From an uncultured Anaerotruncus sp. (GTDB lineage: Bacteria > Bacillota > Clostridia > Oscillospirales > Ruminococcaceae), in contig NZ_CABUCJ010000030.1 of NCBI RefSeq assembly GCF_902490045.1, forward strand, positions 1-23,903: 23,903 bases of DNA, read 5' to 3'. The position numbers and the translations under genes were made by a program. The stretch's first letter is position 1, and each line of letters opens with the position of its first letter. A model generated the notes under the pieces. It was not told where the DNA came from. It made no database searches and saw only the letters and a list, made by a program, of their open reading frames with translations. Of this stretch, positions 1-8,161 are shown one piece after another.

Positions 1-299
1 GTCAGCGCCCGCGCGGCGGCGTCCGCCGCACGGTCCGCCGCGTCCCGCGCCCGCGCGGAGACCGCGGCAACCCCTGTTCCGCTAGGGATCTCCACCCGGT
101 CGGCGGTCAGAAGCCCGTCAAACAGTTCCGCCATCCCCCGCGCGGCCCCCGGCTGGAACCGCCGCAGCCCCAGGCAGCCGAGCAGCAGCGCCGCGCACAG
201 GACGATCTGAACGATCACGGTGAAGAGACAGGGGTCCCTCTCCCGCCGCCTGCGCCCGCCCGAACGCGGCGGATACCGGCGTATCCTCTGGTCGATCAT
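1..299 (-). CDS. N-terminal part of a membrane-anchored protein, family unknown (partial)
   Basis: The reading frame opens with ATG at 299 and runs off the left edge, giving 99 complete codons. A basic N-terminus (an Arg-rich run around residues 16-22) precedes one hydrophobic segment at about residues 24-45 (CLFTVIVQIVLCAALLLG...), then a region likely to lie outside the cell, ending in an Ala/Arg/Asp-rich, helix-prone stretch (about 78-99). This suggests an N-in, single-pass membrane protein. An AGAAGGAG ribosome site lies about 12 nt upstream, slightly far. The layout would suit a membrane-tethered peptidase such as an M23 family member, but no catalytic motif is present in the visible part, so I assign no function. 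It lies downstream of nfnB on the same strand, but a strong terminator separates them, so it is probably its own transcription unit. Confidence 0.7.
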   Translation of the reverse strand, partial: MIDQRIRRYPPRSGGRRRRERDPCLFTVIVQIVLCAALLLGCLGLRRFQPGAARGMAELFDGLLTADRVEIPSGTGVAAVSARARDAADRAADAAARAL

Positions 300-353
300 G
301 ATGCCATCCCGCTCCTTCTCTGTCCTTTAAGACAAGTCTATGCGGGCGGAGGC

Positions 354-394
354 AAAAAAATGAGCGGTTTGTCCACCGGACAAACCGCTCATTT
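354..394 (-). terminator. Rho-independent terminator of the nfnAB operon
   Basis: A perfect 14-bp inverted repeat (361-374 and 378-391, 3-nt loop) begins with TGAGCGGTTTGTCC. On the minus strand it is followed by seven T residues (354-360). It sits 10 bp past the nfnB stop. Confidence 0.93.
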
Positions 395-403
395 ACAATC
401 TGC

Positions 404-1789
404 TTATTTCGATTTGATGTATTCGTCGATCGACTGGGCGGCGGTCTTGCCCGCGCCCATCGCGAGGATGACCGTGGCCGCGCCCGTCACCGCGTCGCCG
501 CCCGCGAACACGCCCGGCTTGGTCGTCGCGCCGCGTTCATCCGCCACAAGGCAGCCCTTTTTGTTGGCCTCCAGCCCGGTGGTCGTCGACCGGATGAGCG
601 GGTTGGGGCTCGTGCCGATCGCCATGATCACCGTGTCCACATCGATCGTGAAATTGCTGCCCTGCTTTTCCATCGGGCGGCGGCGGCCCGACGCGTCCGG
701 CTCGCCGAGCTCCATCTCCACGCATTCGATCGCCTTCACGCGGCCGTTTTCGTCCCCGATGATCTGCACCGGGTTGTTGAGGAGCTTGAAGATGATCCCC
801 TCCTCCCTGGCGTGATGGACCTCCTCGGCGCGCGCCGGGAGCTCGACCTCGCTGCGGCGGTAGACGATGTACACCTCTTCCGCCCCCATCCGCTTGGCGC
901 AGCGGGCCGCGTCCATCGCCACGTTGCCGCCGCCCACGACGGCGACCTTCCCGCTCTTCGCAATCGGGGTGTCGTACCCCTCGCGGTAGGCCTTCATGAG
1001 GTTGATGCGGGTGAGGTATTCGTTGGCGGAATAGACCCCCAGCAGGTTTTCGCCGGGGATGTTCATAAAGCTCGGGAGCCCCGCGCCCGAACCGATAAAG
1101 ACCGCCTCAAAGCCCTGCTCGAAGAGCTCGTCTACCGAGTCGACCTTGCCGATGACCATGTCGGGCTTCAGCTCCACGCCGAGCTTTTCGAGCGCGCCCA
1201 CCTCGCGGGCGACGATCTCCTTGGGAAGGCGGAACTGCGGGATGCCGTAGACGAGCACGCCGCCCGCCGTCTGAAGCGCCTCGAAAACGGTGACCTCATA
1301 CCCCATCCTGGCGAGGTCCCCCGCGCAGGTGAGCCCCGCCGGGCCCGCGCCGACCACCGCGACCCGGTGTCCGTTGGAGGCGGGGCGCGAAAGCTCCTCC
1401 GTGCCGTTTTCCATCCACCAGTCGGCCACGAACCGCTCGAGGCGGCCGATGCCCACCGGCTCCCCCTTGACGCCGCGCACGCACCTGCCCTCGCACTGGT
1501 TCTCCTGCGGGCACACCCGCCCGCAGACGGCGGGCAGCGAATTGGTCAGGGCGATCTCCCGGTAAGCCCCGGCAAAATCCCCCTCCGCCACCTTCGCGAT
1601 GAACTCCGGGATATGTACGTTGACCGGGCAGCCGGCGACGCACGGCCTGTTTTTGCAGTGGAGGCAGCGTTTCGCCTCGTCCACCGCCATTTCGGCGGTG
1701 TAGCCGAGCGCGACCTCCTCGAAATTTTGATTGCGCACGCCGGGGGCCTGCTCCGGCATGGGGTTCTTCTTCAGGGACATGTTAGGCAT
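404..1789 (-). CDS. nfnB: NADH-dependent ferredoxin:NADP+ oxidoreductase, large subunit (NfnB / GltD-like)
   Basis: A 461-residue flavoprotein of the glutamate-synthase small-subunit family. Eight N-terminal cysteines (C42, C45, C50, C54 and C89, C93, C99, C103) suit two [4Fe-4S] clusters. A Rossmann motif GAGPAG (147-152) should bind FAD, and GGGNVA (286-291) should bind NADPH. A C-terminal GVFAGGDAV closes the FAD site. The family includes GltD, SudA and NfnB. No glutamate synthase large subunit is nearby and the gene overlaps an NfnA-type partner by 8 bp, so NfnB is the best call. With NfnA it would couple NADPH, NADH and reduced ferredoxin in the cytoplasm by flavin-based bifurcation. The ATG is preceded by GGAGG at 8 nt. 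A SudAB-like sulfide dehydrogenase activity cannot be excluded from sequence. Confidence 0.9.
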   Translation of the reverse strand: MPNMSLKKNPMPEQAPGVRNQNFEEVALGYTAEMAVDEAKRCLHCKNRPCVAGCPVNVHIPEFIAKVAEGDFAGAYREIALTNSLPAVCGRVCPQENQCEGRCVRGVKGEPVGIGRLERFVADWWMENGTEELSRPASNGHRVAVVGAGPAGLTCAGDLARMGYEVTVFEALQTAGGVLVYGIPQFRLPKEIVAREVGALEKLGVELKPDMVIGKVDSVDELFEQGFEAVFIGSGAGLPSFMNIPGENLLGVYSANEYLTRINLMKAYREGYDTPIAKSGKVAVVGGGNVAMDAARCAKRMGAEEVYIVYRRSEVELPARAEEVHHAREEGIIFKLLNNPVQIIGDENGRVKAIECVEMELGEPDASGRRRPMEKQGSNFTIDVDTVIMAIGTSPNPLIRSTTTGLEANKKGCLVADERGATTKPGVFAGGDAVTGAATVILAMGAGKTAAQSIDEYIKSK

Positions 1790-2639
1790 GGCGTTTCCCT
1801 CCCGTCAGACGGCAGATGTGCGCCGGGTCCTCCCGGTCGGCCATCTCGCGCTCCTTATAAAAGCCGTTGCGCTTCATCAGCTCGTCGAAGTCGACCTCGT
1901 GGCCGTCGAAGTCCGGGCCGTCCACGCAGGCGAATTTCGTCTGCCCGCCGACCCGCACGCGGCAGCCGCCGCACATGCCGGTGCCGTCGACCATGATCGG
2001 GTTGAGGGAGACGAGCGTCCTGATGCCGTAGGGCTTGGTCGTGGCGGCGACGAACTTCATCATGATCACCGGCCCGATCGCGATGACCAGGTCGTATTGT
2101 TTTCCCGCCTTGATGAGCTCCTCGAGCTTCTGGGTGACGAGCCCCTTCTCGCCGTAGCTGCCGTCGTCGGTCATCAGGTAGAGATGGCCGGTGACCGCCT
2201 TCATCTCCTCCTCGAGGATGACGATCTCCTTCGAGCGGAAGCCCGCGATCATGTCCACCTCCAGCCCCGCCGCGTGCAGCGCCTTGGCCTGCGGATAGGC
2301 GATCGCGGTGCCCACGCCGCCGCCGATCACGCACACCCGTTTGACCTCCGGCCCCACATGGGTCGGCTGGCCGAGCGGTCCGACGAAGTCGAGCAGGCTG
2401 TCGCCCTCCCCGAGGGTGTTCAGCAGCTTGGTGGAGGCGCCGACGATCTGGAAGATGATCGTCACGGTGCCTCTTTCGCGGTCATAGTCCGCGATGGTCA
2501 GCGGCACCCGCTCCCCCCGCTCGTCGACGCGGAAGATGATGAACTGGCCCGCCTGCGCCTTCCTGGCGATATGCGGGGCCTCGACCTCCATCAGCGTCAC
2601 CGTGTCGTTCAGCGCCCGCTTCTTGACAATCTTGTACAT
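1782..2639 (-). CDS. nfnA: NADH-dependent ferredoxin:NADP+ oxidoreductase, small subunit (NfnA / SudB-like)
   Basis: A 285-residue protein of the ferredoxin-reductase / dihydroorotate-dehydrogenase electron-transfer (PyrK-like) family. The N-terminal barrel carries the flavin motif RVPLT (44-48). A nucleotide-binding motif IGGGVGTA (105-112) follows. Near the C-terminus DGTGMCGGC gives C223 and C226, with C238 further on and D218 just before. This three-Cys plus Asp pattern fits the [2Fe-2S] site known for NfnA proteins. The ATG has AGGAG 7 nt upstream. It is first in the operon; its TAA overlaps the nfnB start, so translation is probably coupled. A consensus-like promoter lies about 100 bp upstream. 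Confidence 0.88.
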   Translation of the reverse strand: MYKIVKKRALNDTVTLMEVEAPHIARKAQAGQFIIFRVDERGERVPLTIADYDRERGTVTIIFQIVGASTKLLNTLGEGDSLLDFVGPLGQPTHVGPEVKRVCVIGGGVGTAIAYPQAKALHAAGLEVDMIAGFRSKEIVILEEEMKAVTGHLYLMTDDGSYGEKGLVTQKLEELIKAGKQYDLVIAIGPVIMMKFVAATTKPYGIRTLVSLNPIMVDGTGMCGGCRVRVGGQTKFACVDGPDFDGHEVDFDELMKRNGFYKEREMADREDPAHICRLTGGKRHA

Positions 2640-2694
2640 ACGCTCACTCCTATTTCAGGCCGCGCGTCCAGCGCACGGCACATTTTGAAAGAGT

Positions 2695-2737
2695 TAATTT
2701 TTTATCAAATCCTGCTCAAAATAATAATTTTTTATCA
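2695..2737. repeat. Two 13-bp direct repeats in the nfnA leader
   Basis: TAATTTTTTATCA occurs exactly at 2695-2707 and 2725-2737, 30 bp apart. Both copies lie downstream of the nfn -10 box; the promoter-proximal copy starts almost at the predicted transcription start. The spacing is close to three helical turns, as for a regulator bound twice on one face. No known operator was recognised. Confidence 0.8.
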
Positions 2738-2745
2738 CTCGTTCT

Positions 2746-2774
2746 ATTATACCAGCATCCGGCCGCCCATGCAA
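2746..2774 (-). promoter_or_regulatory. Promoter of nfnAB
   Basis: On the minus strand a -35 box TTGCAT (2769-2774) and a perfect -10 box TATAAT (2746-2751) are separated by 17 bp. Predicted start is near 2739, leaving a leader of about 100 nt. Confidence 0.85.
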
Positions 2775-2777
2775 CAG

Positions 2778-2821
2778 AAAAAACACAACAAACCTCCGCA
2801 AATTGCACGCGAAGGTTTGTT
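2778..2821 (-). terminator. Terminator of the glycosidase-amidase operon
   Basis: A 13-bp stem (2787-2799 with 2809-2821, one G-U pair, 9-nt loop) is followed on the minus strand by GTG and six T residues (2778-2783). It begins 15 bp past the amidase stop and lies next to the nfn promoter. Confidence 0.88.
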
Positions 2822-2835
2822 ATATCTGTGCATGC

Positions 2836-5800
2836 TCACTTTTTGACGGTGATCTTGAACTTCTTGACGACCTTGCTCTTGTCGTACGGCTCGCCCACAA
2901 GGTAGGCGGTGCCCGCCCTGAGGCCCTCCACCTTGACGACGTTCTCGTCGTCGGTGCGGTAGAGCTCGAGGATGTCGCTGTCGGTCACCGACCACTTGAT
3001 GCCGGGGTCCTCCGCGTTGGCGGGGGACACCCTGCCGGTGTAGACCGAGCGCCCCTCCCCCACGTAGAGGGTCGACGGCCCGTCGATCGTGATCGCCTCG
3101 ACCTTGACCCCCTTCTTGGGCGCGGTACTGCTCGTGTCCTTGCTGGTCTGCTTGTATTTGCCGGTGCCCACCACGATGTCGATCGAGCCGCGCACCCCGC
3201 TGCCGTCCCGCGCGATGGCGGTGATGGTCGCGGTGCCGTCCCGCAGGCCCTCCGCCTTGCAGGAGGAGGACGTCAGGTTGGAAAGCTCGACGATGTCGTC
3301 GTCATCGGTCACCCACTTGACCCGGTCGTCGTCCGCGTCGGAGGGCGACACCCGCACCGAAAGCGTCGTGCGGGTCCCCACCTCGATCTCCTCCTCTTCC
3401 GCCTCGACGACGATCTTCGTCACGTCGCCGCCGTCGCCGCCGCTTCCGCCGCCGACATAGACGGTGCAGCGCGCCTCGTCGTCGTCGGTGTAGGCGGTGA
3501 TGCGGGCCCGGCCCTCCCCCTTGGCGACCACCTTGCCGGAGGAATTGACCGTCGCGACCGACTTGTCGTCCGTCTCCCACGAGACGTCCGCGCCGCCCGC
3601 GCCGCTCACCTTGAGCGGGAAGGTGTCGCCCACCTCGAGGTCGAGCTCCGTCTCGTTGAGGCGGAGGCTCCCGCCGTCACCGCCGTCGTCCTCGTCGTCC
3701 TCATCGTCGCCGGAGGAGTAACTCCCCGAGCTGGTGCCGCCGAGGTAGGCGCTGATGCCGTTGGCGATCGCCTCGGCCATGCGGCTCTGGTATTTCGAGT
3801 TGATCAGCTTGGTGTATTCCCCCTCGTTGGACATGAAGCCCAGCTCGGCCAGCACGCAGGCGAACTGGCTTTCGCGGGTCATGTAGTAGAGCCCCGCCTT
3901 GGCGCCGCGGTTGTCCGAGCCGAGCGTCTTGGAGACGTTGGCGGAGATGTTCGCCGCGAGCTGCTTGGAGAAGGGGTAGAAGTAGTAGACCTCGGTCCCG
4001 GTCGCCTTGACGTTGGGGGCGGAATTGCTGTGGACGCTGACGAGCACCTGCGCGTTGAAGGCGCGCGCCGCCGCCATGCGGGTGGCCATCGTCGAGCCGG
4101 GCTCGGCCATCAGCACCGTCGCGCCCTGGCTCTTGAGGTCGCTGACGAGCTTCTGGGCCACCGCGAGGTTGATGTCCGCCTCGTCCTTGCCGGGATAGAA
4201 GCCGAGGTTGCCCGGGTCGTTGCCGCCGTGCCCGGGGTCGACCACAATCCGCGCGCCCGAGAGGGAGCCGGGGGAATTGTTGAAGCGCAAAACGAGGCTG
4301 TTGCCCTCGTAGGACGCCTTGTAGCCGAGGAAGCCGCCCGCCTTCTTGAGGGTGAGGTTGAGGTTGGAGCCCTCCCATTTGGCCGACTTGAAGAGCGCGT
4401 TGGACTTGATCGAATCGGAGTCGGGGGTGCGGGCGGTGTAGTCAAATTTGAAGATGATCTGCGAGCCGTCGTAGGCGACCTTGTAGGGCACCTTCTGGTC
4501 CATCGCAAGCGTGACGCTCGTATAGGCGCCCGACGACTTGACCGACATGCCGCTGATGACGTTCTGGTCGGGCATCGAGCCGCCCGACGCCTTGATGTCG
4601 TCCGAATAGACGCGCACGCCCGATTCGAGCTTCCAGTAGGTCTTGGTGACGCTGCCGTTCTTGTAGACGATCTCGTCCCCGTAGGTCTTGTCCACCGTGC
4701 CCTTGGGCAGCGGGAAGTAGCCCGGGTTGGAGTTGTCGTTCAGGGTATTGATGGGGAAGGTCTCCGCCTGGTCGGCCACGACGTAGACGACCGCCCCCTC
4801 GCCCATGACAGCCCGCTTGTTGACGGTGACGAGCGCGCCCTCCACCGACTGGGTCTCCCCCTGCGCGGTGGCGGTGAAGGTGATGTTGCCCATCGTGGTG
4901 GCGGAGGCGGAGGCGCTCGGCGCGGTGAACACGCCGGTGAACCGCTTGTAGCCGGACAGCGAGTCCGCCTCGTCCGTCTCGTCCTCCGTCTGGGAGAGGG
5001 TGATCGTCTGCCCGCCGACGCTGGCGCTCACCTTGGCGTCCTCATAGGCGAGCACCGAAACGGTGACCTCCATGCCGCCGTCTACCGCCAGCTTGCCGGT
5101 CGGGGTGACCTCCTTGATGACCTGCACCTGCCGCGTGATGCTGTAGGTGAGGGTCTTGCCCTTGTGCGCAAAGGTGAAGGTGTTGAGCCCGGGCGTCAGA
5201 TCCTCGCGGATGGCGAAGTAGCCGCTCTCGTTGGTGGGGATCTTCTCCCCGTTCATCGTGACCTCCGCCTGCGGGTCGGACGCGCCCTGGAAGGTGACCG
5301 ACTGCTCCTTGGTCGTGAAGGTCATCTGCTGCGGGGTGGTGATGGCGAGCTGGGTGAGCACCCACTGCTCGTTGATCTCGTTGTTGAGGTACTGCACAAG
5401 GGTGGTCGTGCTGTTGCCGGGGTTGGCGGAGAGCGCCGCTAGGGAATTGAACGCGCTGCCCGACACGCCGCCCAGCTCCTGCAGGTCGATGACCTGCTTG
5501 GTGAGCTGCTCGTAGACCGTCCAGCCGACTGACTGGGTCCCCACGCGGTCGGCCGCGTGCATCATGTAAAGGGTGGTGTTGGCGCCGCGCGCCACCTGCT
5601 TCCACCACTCGGCCACGACGCCGAACCGCGCCGTCTCCTCGTTGGTGGAGCCGTAGTTTTTGACCATCACGAAGTCGAAGAGTCCGCTCTCCGCCATCGC
5701 CTTCGTGTCCGCGTTGCCGTAGCCGAGCGAGGTCCGCTCCGCCTTGGTGTCGGTGCCGCCGGGGTTTTCCGAGGCGTTCTCCCACACCGCGTCCGCCAGC

Positions 5801-6648
5801 AGCCCCACCTGGGTGCCGGGCGCGCGCTCCCGCACGGCGGACGCCGCCGCGCTCACAAGCGCCGACGGCACCTGCCGCAGGTAGTTCCGATAGCCCGCGC
5901 CGCCGCCGTTTTCGAGGTACTGGGCGTAGCTGCGCCCGTCCGCGGGGTTCTCGTACCCGTCGAGCAGGATGCCGTCCAGCTTGTACCTTTCCGCGAAGGA
6001 GCCGATGCTCTCCCGCACGCTGTCGAGCGTCCTCCCGTCCGCGCCGGCGGCGCGCAGGTACCTGCCGTCGTCGCCAGCGAGGCCGGACACGTCGTAGGTC
6101 GCGTAGACGTAAAAGCCCATCTCGCGGGCCTTGTCCGCGAGGTAGCTGGTCACGTCGACCTCGAGCGGCGCCGTCTCGAGCGTGTCGCTCGTGAAGAGGA
6201 CGCCGTCCTTGTATTTGGTGTCGATGATGATCGAATTCATCGTCAGCTCCCGCGCGGCCGCGAGCGCCCGGTCGAGCTGGCCGCCCAGCTCCGCCGCGGA
6301 AAGCGGCGCGTCGGTCGTCAGATAGTCGGTTCCCGCCGAGATCACCACCGCCCGCAGCTCGTCCGGAACGTTAAAGTAGACCGGCTCGGGCTCGGGCGCC
6401 TCCTCCGGTTCCTCTTCGGGCCCGGAGGACTCCCCGGGGCCGTCCGCGTCCTGCGGCTCCTCCCCGCCGGAGGACTCCGGTTCCCCGTCGGCGGAGGCCA
6501 TGACGGCGGCGTCCGGGCTTTCCGGCCCGTCCCCTCCGATCAAATCCCCGCCGAGAAACGCCAAAACCCCCATCAGCAGCGTCATCAGGATGAACGCCGC
6601 CGACAGGGCCACTGCGAGCTTTTTGCGGTTGGGGCCGTTTCTTGGCAA
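2836..6648 (-). CDS. Membrane-anchored GHL10-like / N-acetylmuramoyl-L-alanine amidase fusion with three Ig-like repeats
   Basis: A 1270-residue envelope protein. Order of parts: basic N-terminus and membrane segment (about 11-33); Pro/Glu-rich spacer (40-90); a TIM-barrel-like region (about 95-410) resembling the GHL10 protein encoded just upstream, with DGILLDGY at 225-232; beta-rich stalk (about 435-620); an AMIN-like region (about 695-790); amidase_3 (about 800-970); an Asp/Gly linker; three Big_2-type domains (about 993-1066, 1077-1161, 1182-1270). The amidase appears intact: zinc ligands H807, E823 and H873, and catalytic E935. It should cut the bond between muramic acid and L-alanine outside the membrane. 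The start is TTG with GGGGAGG 8 nt upstream; no nearby ATG precedes the membrane segment. It is the second gene of a two-gene operon. The activity of the N-terminal barrel is uncertain. Confidence 0.88.
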   Translation of the reverse strand: MPRNGPNRKKLAVALSAAFILMTLLMGVLAFLGGDLIGGDGPESPDAAVMASADGEPESSGGEEPQDADGPGESSGPEEEPEEAPEPEPVYFNVPDELRAVVISAGTDYLTTDAPLSAAELGGQLDRALAAARELTMNSIIIDTKYKDGVLFTSDTLETAPLEVDVTSYLADKAREMGFYVYATYDVSGLAGDDGRYLRAAGADGRTLDSVRESIGSFAERYKLDGILLDGYENPADGRSYAQYLENGGGAGYRNYLRQVPSALVSAAASAVRERAPGTQVGLLADAVWENASENPGGTDTKAERTSLGYGNADTKAMAESGLFDFVMVKNYGSTNEETARFGVVAEWWKQVARGANTTLYMMHAADRVGTQSVGWTVYEQLTKQVIDLQELGGVSGSAFNSLAALSANPGNSTTTLVQYLNNEINEQWVLTQLAITTPQQMTFTTKEQSVTFQGASDPQAEVTMNGEKIPTNESGYFAIREDLTPGLNTFTFAHKGKTLTYSITRQVQVIKEVTPTGKLAVDGGMEVTVSVLAYEDAKVSASVGGQTITLSQTEDETDEADSLSGYKRFTGVFTAPSASASATTMGNITFTATAQGETQSVEGALVTVNKRAVMGEGAVVYVVADQAETFPINTLNDNSNPGYFPLPKGTVDKTYGDEIVYKNGSVTKTYWKLESGVRVYSDDIKASGGSMPDQNVISGMSVKSSGAYTSVTLAMDQKVPYKVAYDGSQIIFKFDYTARTPDSDSIKSNALFKSAKWEGSNLNLTLKKAGGFLGYKASYEGNSLVLRFNNSPGSLSGARIVVDPGHGGNDPGNLGFYPGKDEADINLAVAQKLVSDLKSQGATVLMAEPGSTMATRMAAARAFNAQVLVSVHSNSAPNVKATGTEVYYFYPFSKQLAANISANVSKTLGSDNRGAKAGLYYMTRESQFACVLAELGFMSNEGEYTKLINSKYQSRMAEAIANGISAYLGGTSSGSYSSGDDEDDEDDGGDGGSLRLNETELDLEVGDTFPLKVSGAGGADVSWETDDKSVATVNSSGKVVAKGEGRARITAYTDDDEARCTVYVGGGSGGDGGDVTKIVVEAEEEEIEVGTRTTLSVRVSPSDADDDRVKWVTDDDDIVELSNLTSSSCKAEGLRDGTATITAIARDGSGVRGSIDIVVGTGKYKQTSKDTSSTAPKKGVKVEAITIDGPSTLYVGEGRSVYTGRVSPANAEDPGIKWSVTDSDILELYRTDDENVVKVEGLRAGTAYLVGEPYDKSKVVKKFKITVKK

Positions 6649-6702
6649 ACTGGTTTCCTCCCCGCGCGGACCGCCCCGCCGGGGCCTGTCCGGATACCGT
6701 AT

Positions 6703-6726
6703 GGGGCGGGTTCGAGAACCCGCCCC
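6703..6726. other. Intergenic hairpin without T-run
   Basis: GGGGCGGGTTC (6703-6713) and its reverse complement (6716-6726) form a very stable hairpin 13 bp past the GHL10 stop. No T-run follows on either strand, so it is more likely an mRNA-stabilising or attenuating element within the operon than a terminator. Confidence 0.7.
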
Positions 6727-6739
6727 GTCCTTTCGGATA

Positions 6740-8068
6740 TCAGAAAATCTTTTTGAGGTTCCGTTCCTCCGCCTGCATCTGCCTGCCCGGCGAAACGAAG
6801 AGGGATTCGTAGCTGTAGAAGGCCACGCCGCCGTAGTGCTTCGCGCCCCGCGCGGTCGTCACCATGCGGGCGAGCAGGTCGGTGGTTCCGAGCCACTCGT
6901 CGCGGCCCGCTCCCGCCCACGCGTCCTCGGTGCCGATCTTATAGGCCCCGATGCCCACATAGAGCTTGATGCCGTCCACCTTGATCATGTCCGCCCACTG
7001 CTTCACCGTCTCGGCGTAGGGGCAGGTCGCATTGTCGTAGCCGTAGTAGATCTGCGGACAGATGTAGTCGACATAGCCGGGATTGGAGAGCCAGACGGAC
7101 GCGTCCGCGAACTGGCTTTCGTAGTTGGTCCTGACGTTGCCCTGCGGGCTGATGCCGAAGAGGCAGGCGGGCTTTTGCTCCTTGACCGCGGCGTAGACCT
7201 CCCGGACGAGGATATCCACGTTCTCCCGCCGCCAGTCGGCCTGGGAGAGGCTGGAGCCCGAGGCGCGGTATGTCGCGCTGTCGAAGGCAAAATCGGTCGT
7301 CGGGTAGAAGTAGTCGTCAAAGTGGACGCCGTCCACGTCGTAGTTCTGCACGATCTCCCGCACGCCGTTCACGATGAGCCTGCGCGCCGCGGGGCTGCCG
7401 GGGTTGTAGTAGACGCCGCCGTTCCATTCGAGCGCCGCGTCGCTGCCCTGGCTGAGCCAGATTTTCGCCTGGTTGTCGTTCGACATCGGCTGGTCCCCGA
7501 TCCGCACACGGTAGGGGTTGAGCCACGCCTCGATGCGCAGTCCCCGCTCGTCCGCCAGCGCGCACATGATCTCCAGCGGGTCATAGCCGGGGTCCACGCC
7601 CTCGGTGCCCGTCAGGTAACGGGACCAGGGGAAGAAGTCGGACGCGTAGAGCGCGTCGCCGAACGGCCGCACCTGCACGAAGACGGTGTTGAAGCCGAAG
7701 TCGGCCGCCTTCTTGAAGGCCGCGCCGACGTTGGCGGTGAACTCCGCCTGCGTCTTGCCCTTGATCATCGGCTCGAGCGTCAGGTAGGACATCCACACGG
7801 CGCGCACCTCCCCCTGCGGGGCGGAGGAGATCTTCTGTCCCTCCCGCGGGGCGTTCGCCGCCAGCAGCCCGGCGCCGAGGAGAATATTTTCGTCGCTGCC
7901 CGGCGCTTCCACGCCGTACACGCTTGTCGTTTCCGTCCTGCTCAGGGTGACCGCCCGCGCGGCGTCCCCCCGGCCTCCCGCGATGTCATCGCCGGCCGCC
8001 CGGCTTCCGCAGCCGGCCATGCCAACCAGCAGAAATACCGACAGTATAACGCTTAACGTCTTTTTCAT
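6740..8068 (-). CDS. GHL10-type glycoside hydrolase-like lipoprotein (YngK-like)
   Basis: A 442-residue protein of the family-10-like glycosidase group (GHL10, formerly DUF187). The signal peptide ends at a lipobox-like MAGC, so C20 is the likely lipid-modified cysteine. Barrel features include VRAVWMSY (88-95), FVQVRPFGDALY (130-141), AWLNPYRVR (181-189), the acidic strand DGVHFDDYFYP (246-256), GISPQGN (305-311) and CPQIYYGY (337-344). D251 and D252 are candidate catalytic residues. Family members are thought to act on glycans or peptidoglycan, but substrates are poorly defined. I chose the ATG at 8068, with AAAGGA upstream, because a longer frame would start in the promoter -35 box. It is 91 bp upstream of the amidase fusion and probably co-transcribed with it. 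Confidence 0.87.
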   Translation of the reverse strand: MKKTLSVILSVFLLVGMAGCGSRAAGDDIAGGRGDAARAVTLSRTETTSVYGVEAPGSDENILLGAGLLAANAPREGQKISSAPQGEVRAVWMSYLTLEPMIKGKTQAEFTANVGAAFKKAADFGFNTVFVQVRPFGDALYASDFFPWSRYLTGTEGVDPGYDPLEIMCALADERGLRIEAWLNPYRVRIGDQPMSNDNQAKIWLSQGSDAALEWNGGVYYNPGSPAARRLIVNGVREIVQNYDVDGVHFDDYFYPTTDFAFDSATYRASGSSLSQADWRRENVDILVREVYAAVKEQKPACLFGISPQGNVRTNYESQFADASVWLSNPGYVDYICPQIYYGYDNATCPYAETVKQWADMIKVDGIKLYVGIGAYKIGTEDAWAGAGRDEWLGTTDLLARMVTTARGAKHYGGVAFYSYESLFVSPGRQMQAEERNLKKIF

Positions 8069-8102
8069 GCTGATTTTCCTTTCCACACGATAACTCAACA
8101 TA

Positions 8103-8131
8103 ATTTTACACGTTTTGCCCAATTCGGTCAA
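8103..8131 (-). promoter_or_regulatory. Promoter of the GHL10-amidase operon
   Basis: TTGACC (8126-8131), a 17-bp spacer and TAAAAT (8103-8108) on the minus strand. Predicted start is about 28 nt before the ATG at 8068. Confidence 0.85.
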
Positions 8132-8161
8132 GTGTTCCGGGCAAATATCTGTCTTTTCCGG

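Noticed and set aside
360..815. Plus-strand frame of 151 codons near the nfn terminator
   Set aside because: Its start lies in the terminator stem and the rest is antisense to nfnB; no ribosome site.
404..1789. Glutamate synthase small subunit (gltD) as the primary label
   Set aside because: The family match is real, but no large subunit is present and the overlapping partner is of NfnA/SudB type.
2803..5442. An 879-codon plus-strand open frame antisense to the amidase fusion
   Set aside because: Its product is a monotonous Val/Arg/His/Asp-rich string with no domain. It is the mirror of a GC-rich gene with strong third-position bias, and the opposite strand encodes recognisable catalytic motifs.
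8069..8131. 21-codon upstream extension of the GHL10 lipoprotein
   Set aside because: The extended start coincides with the -35 box and would put extra residues before a clear signal peptide.
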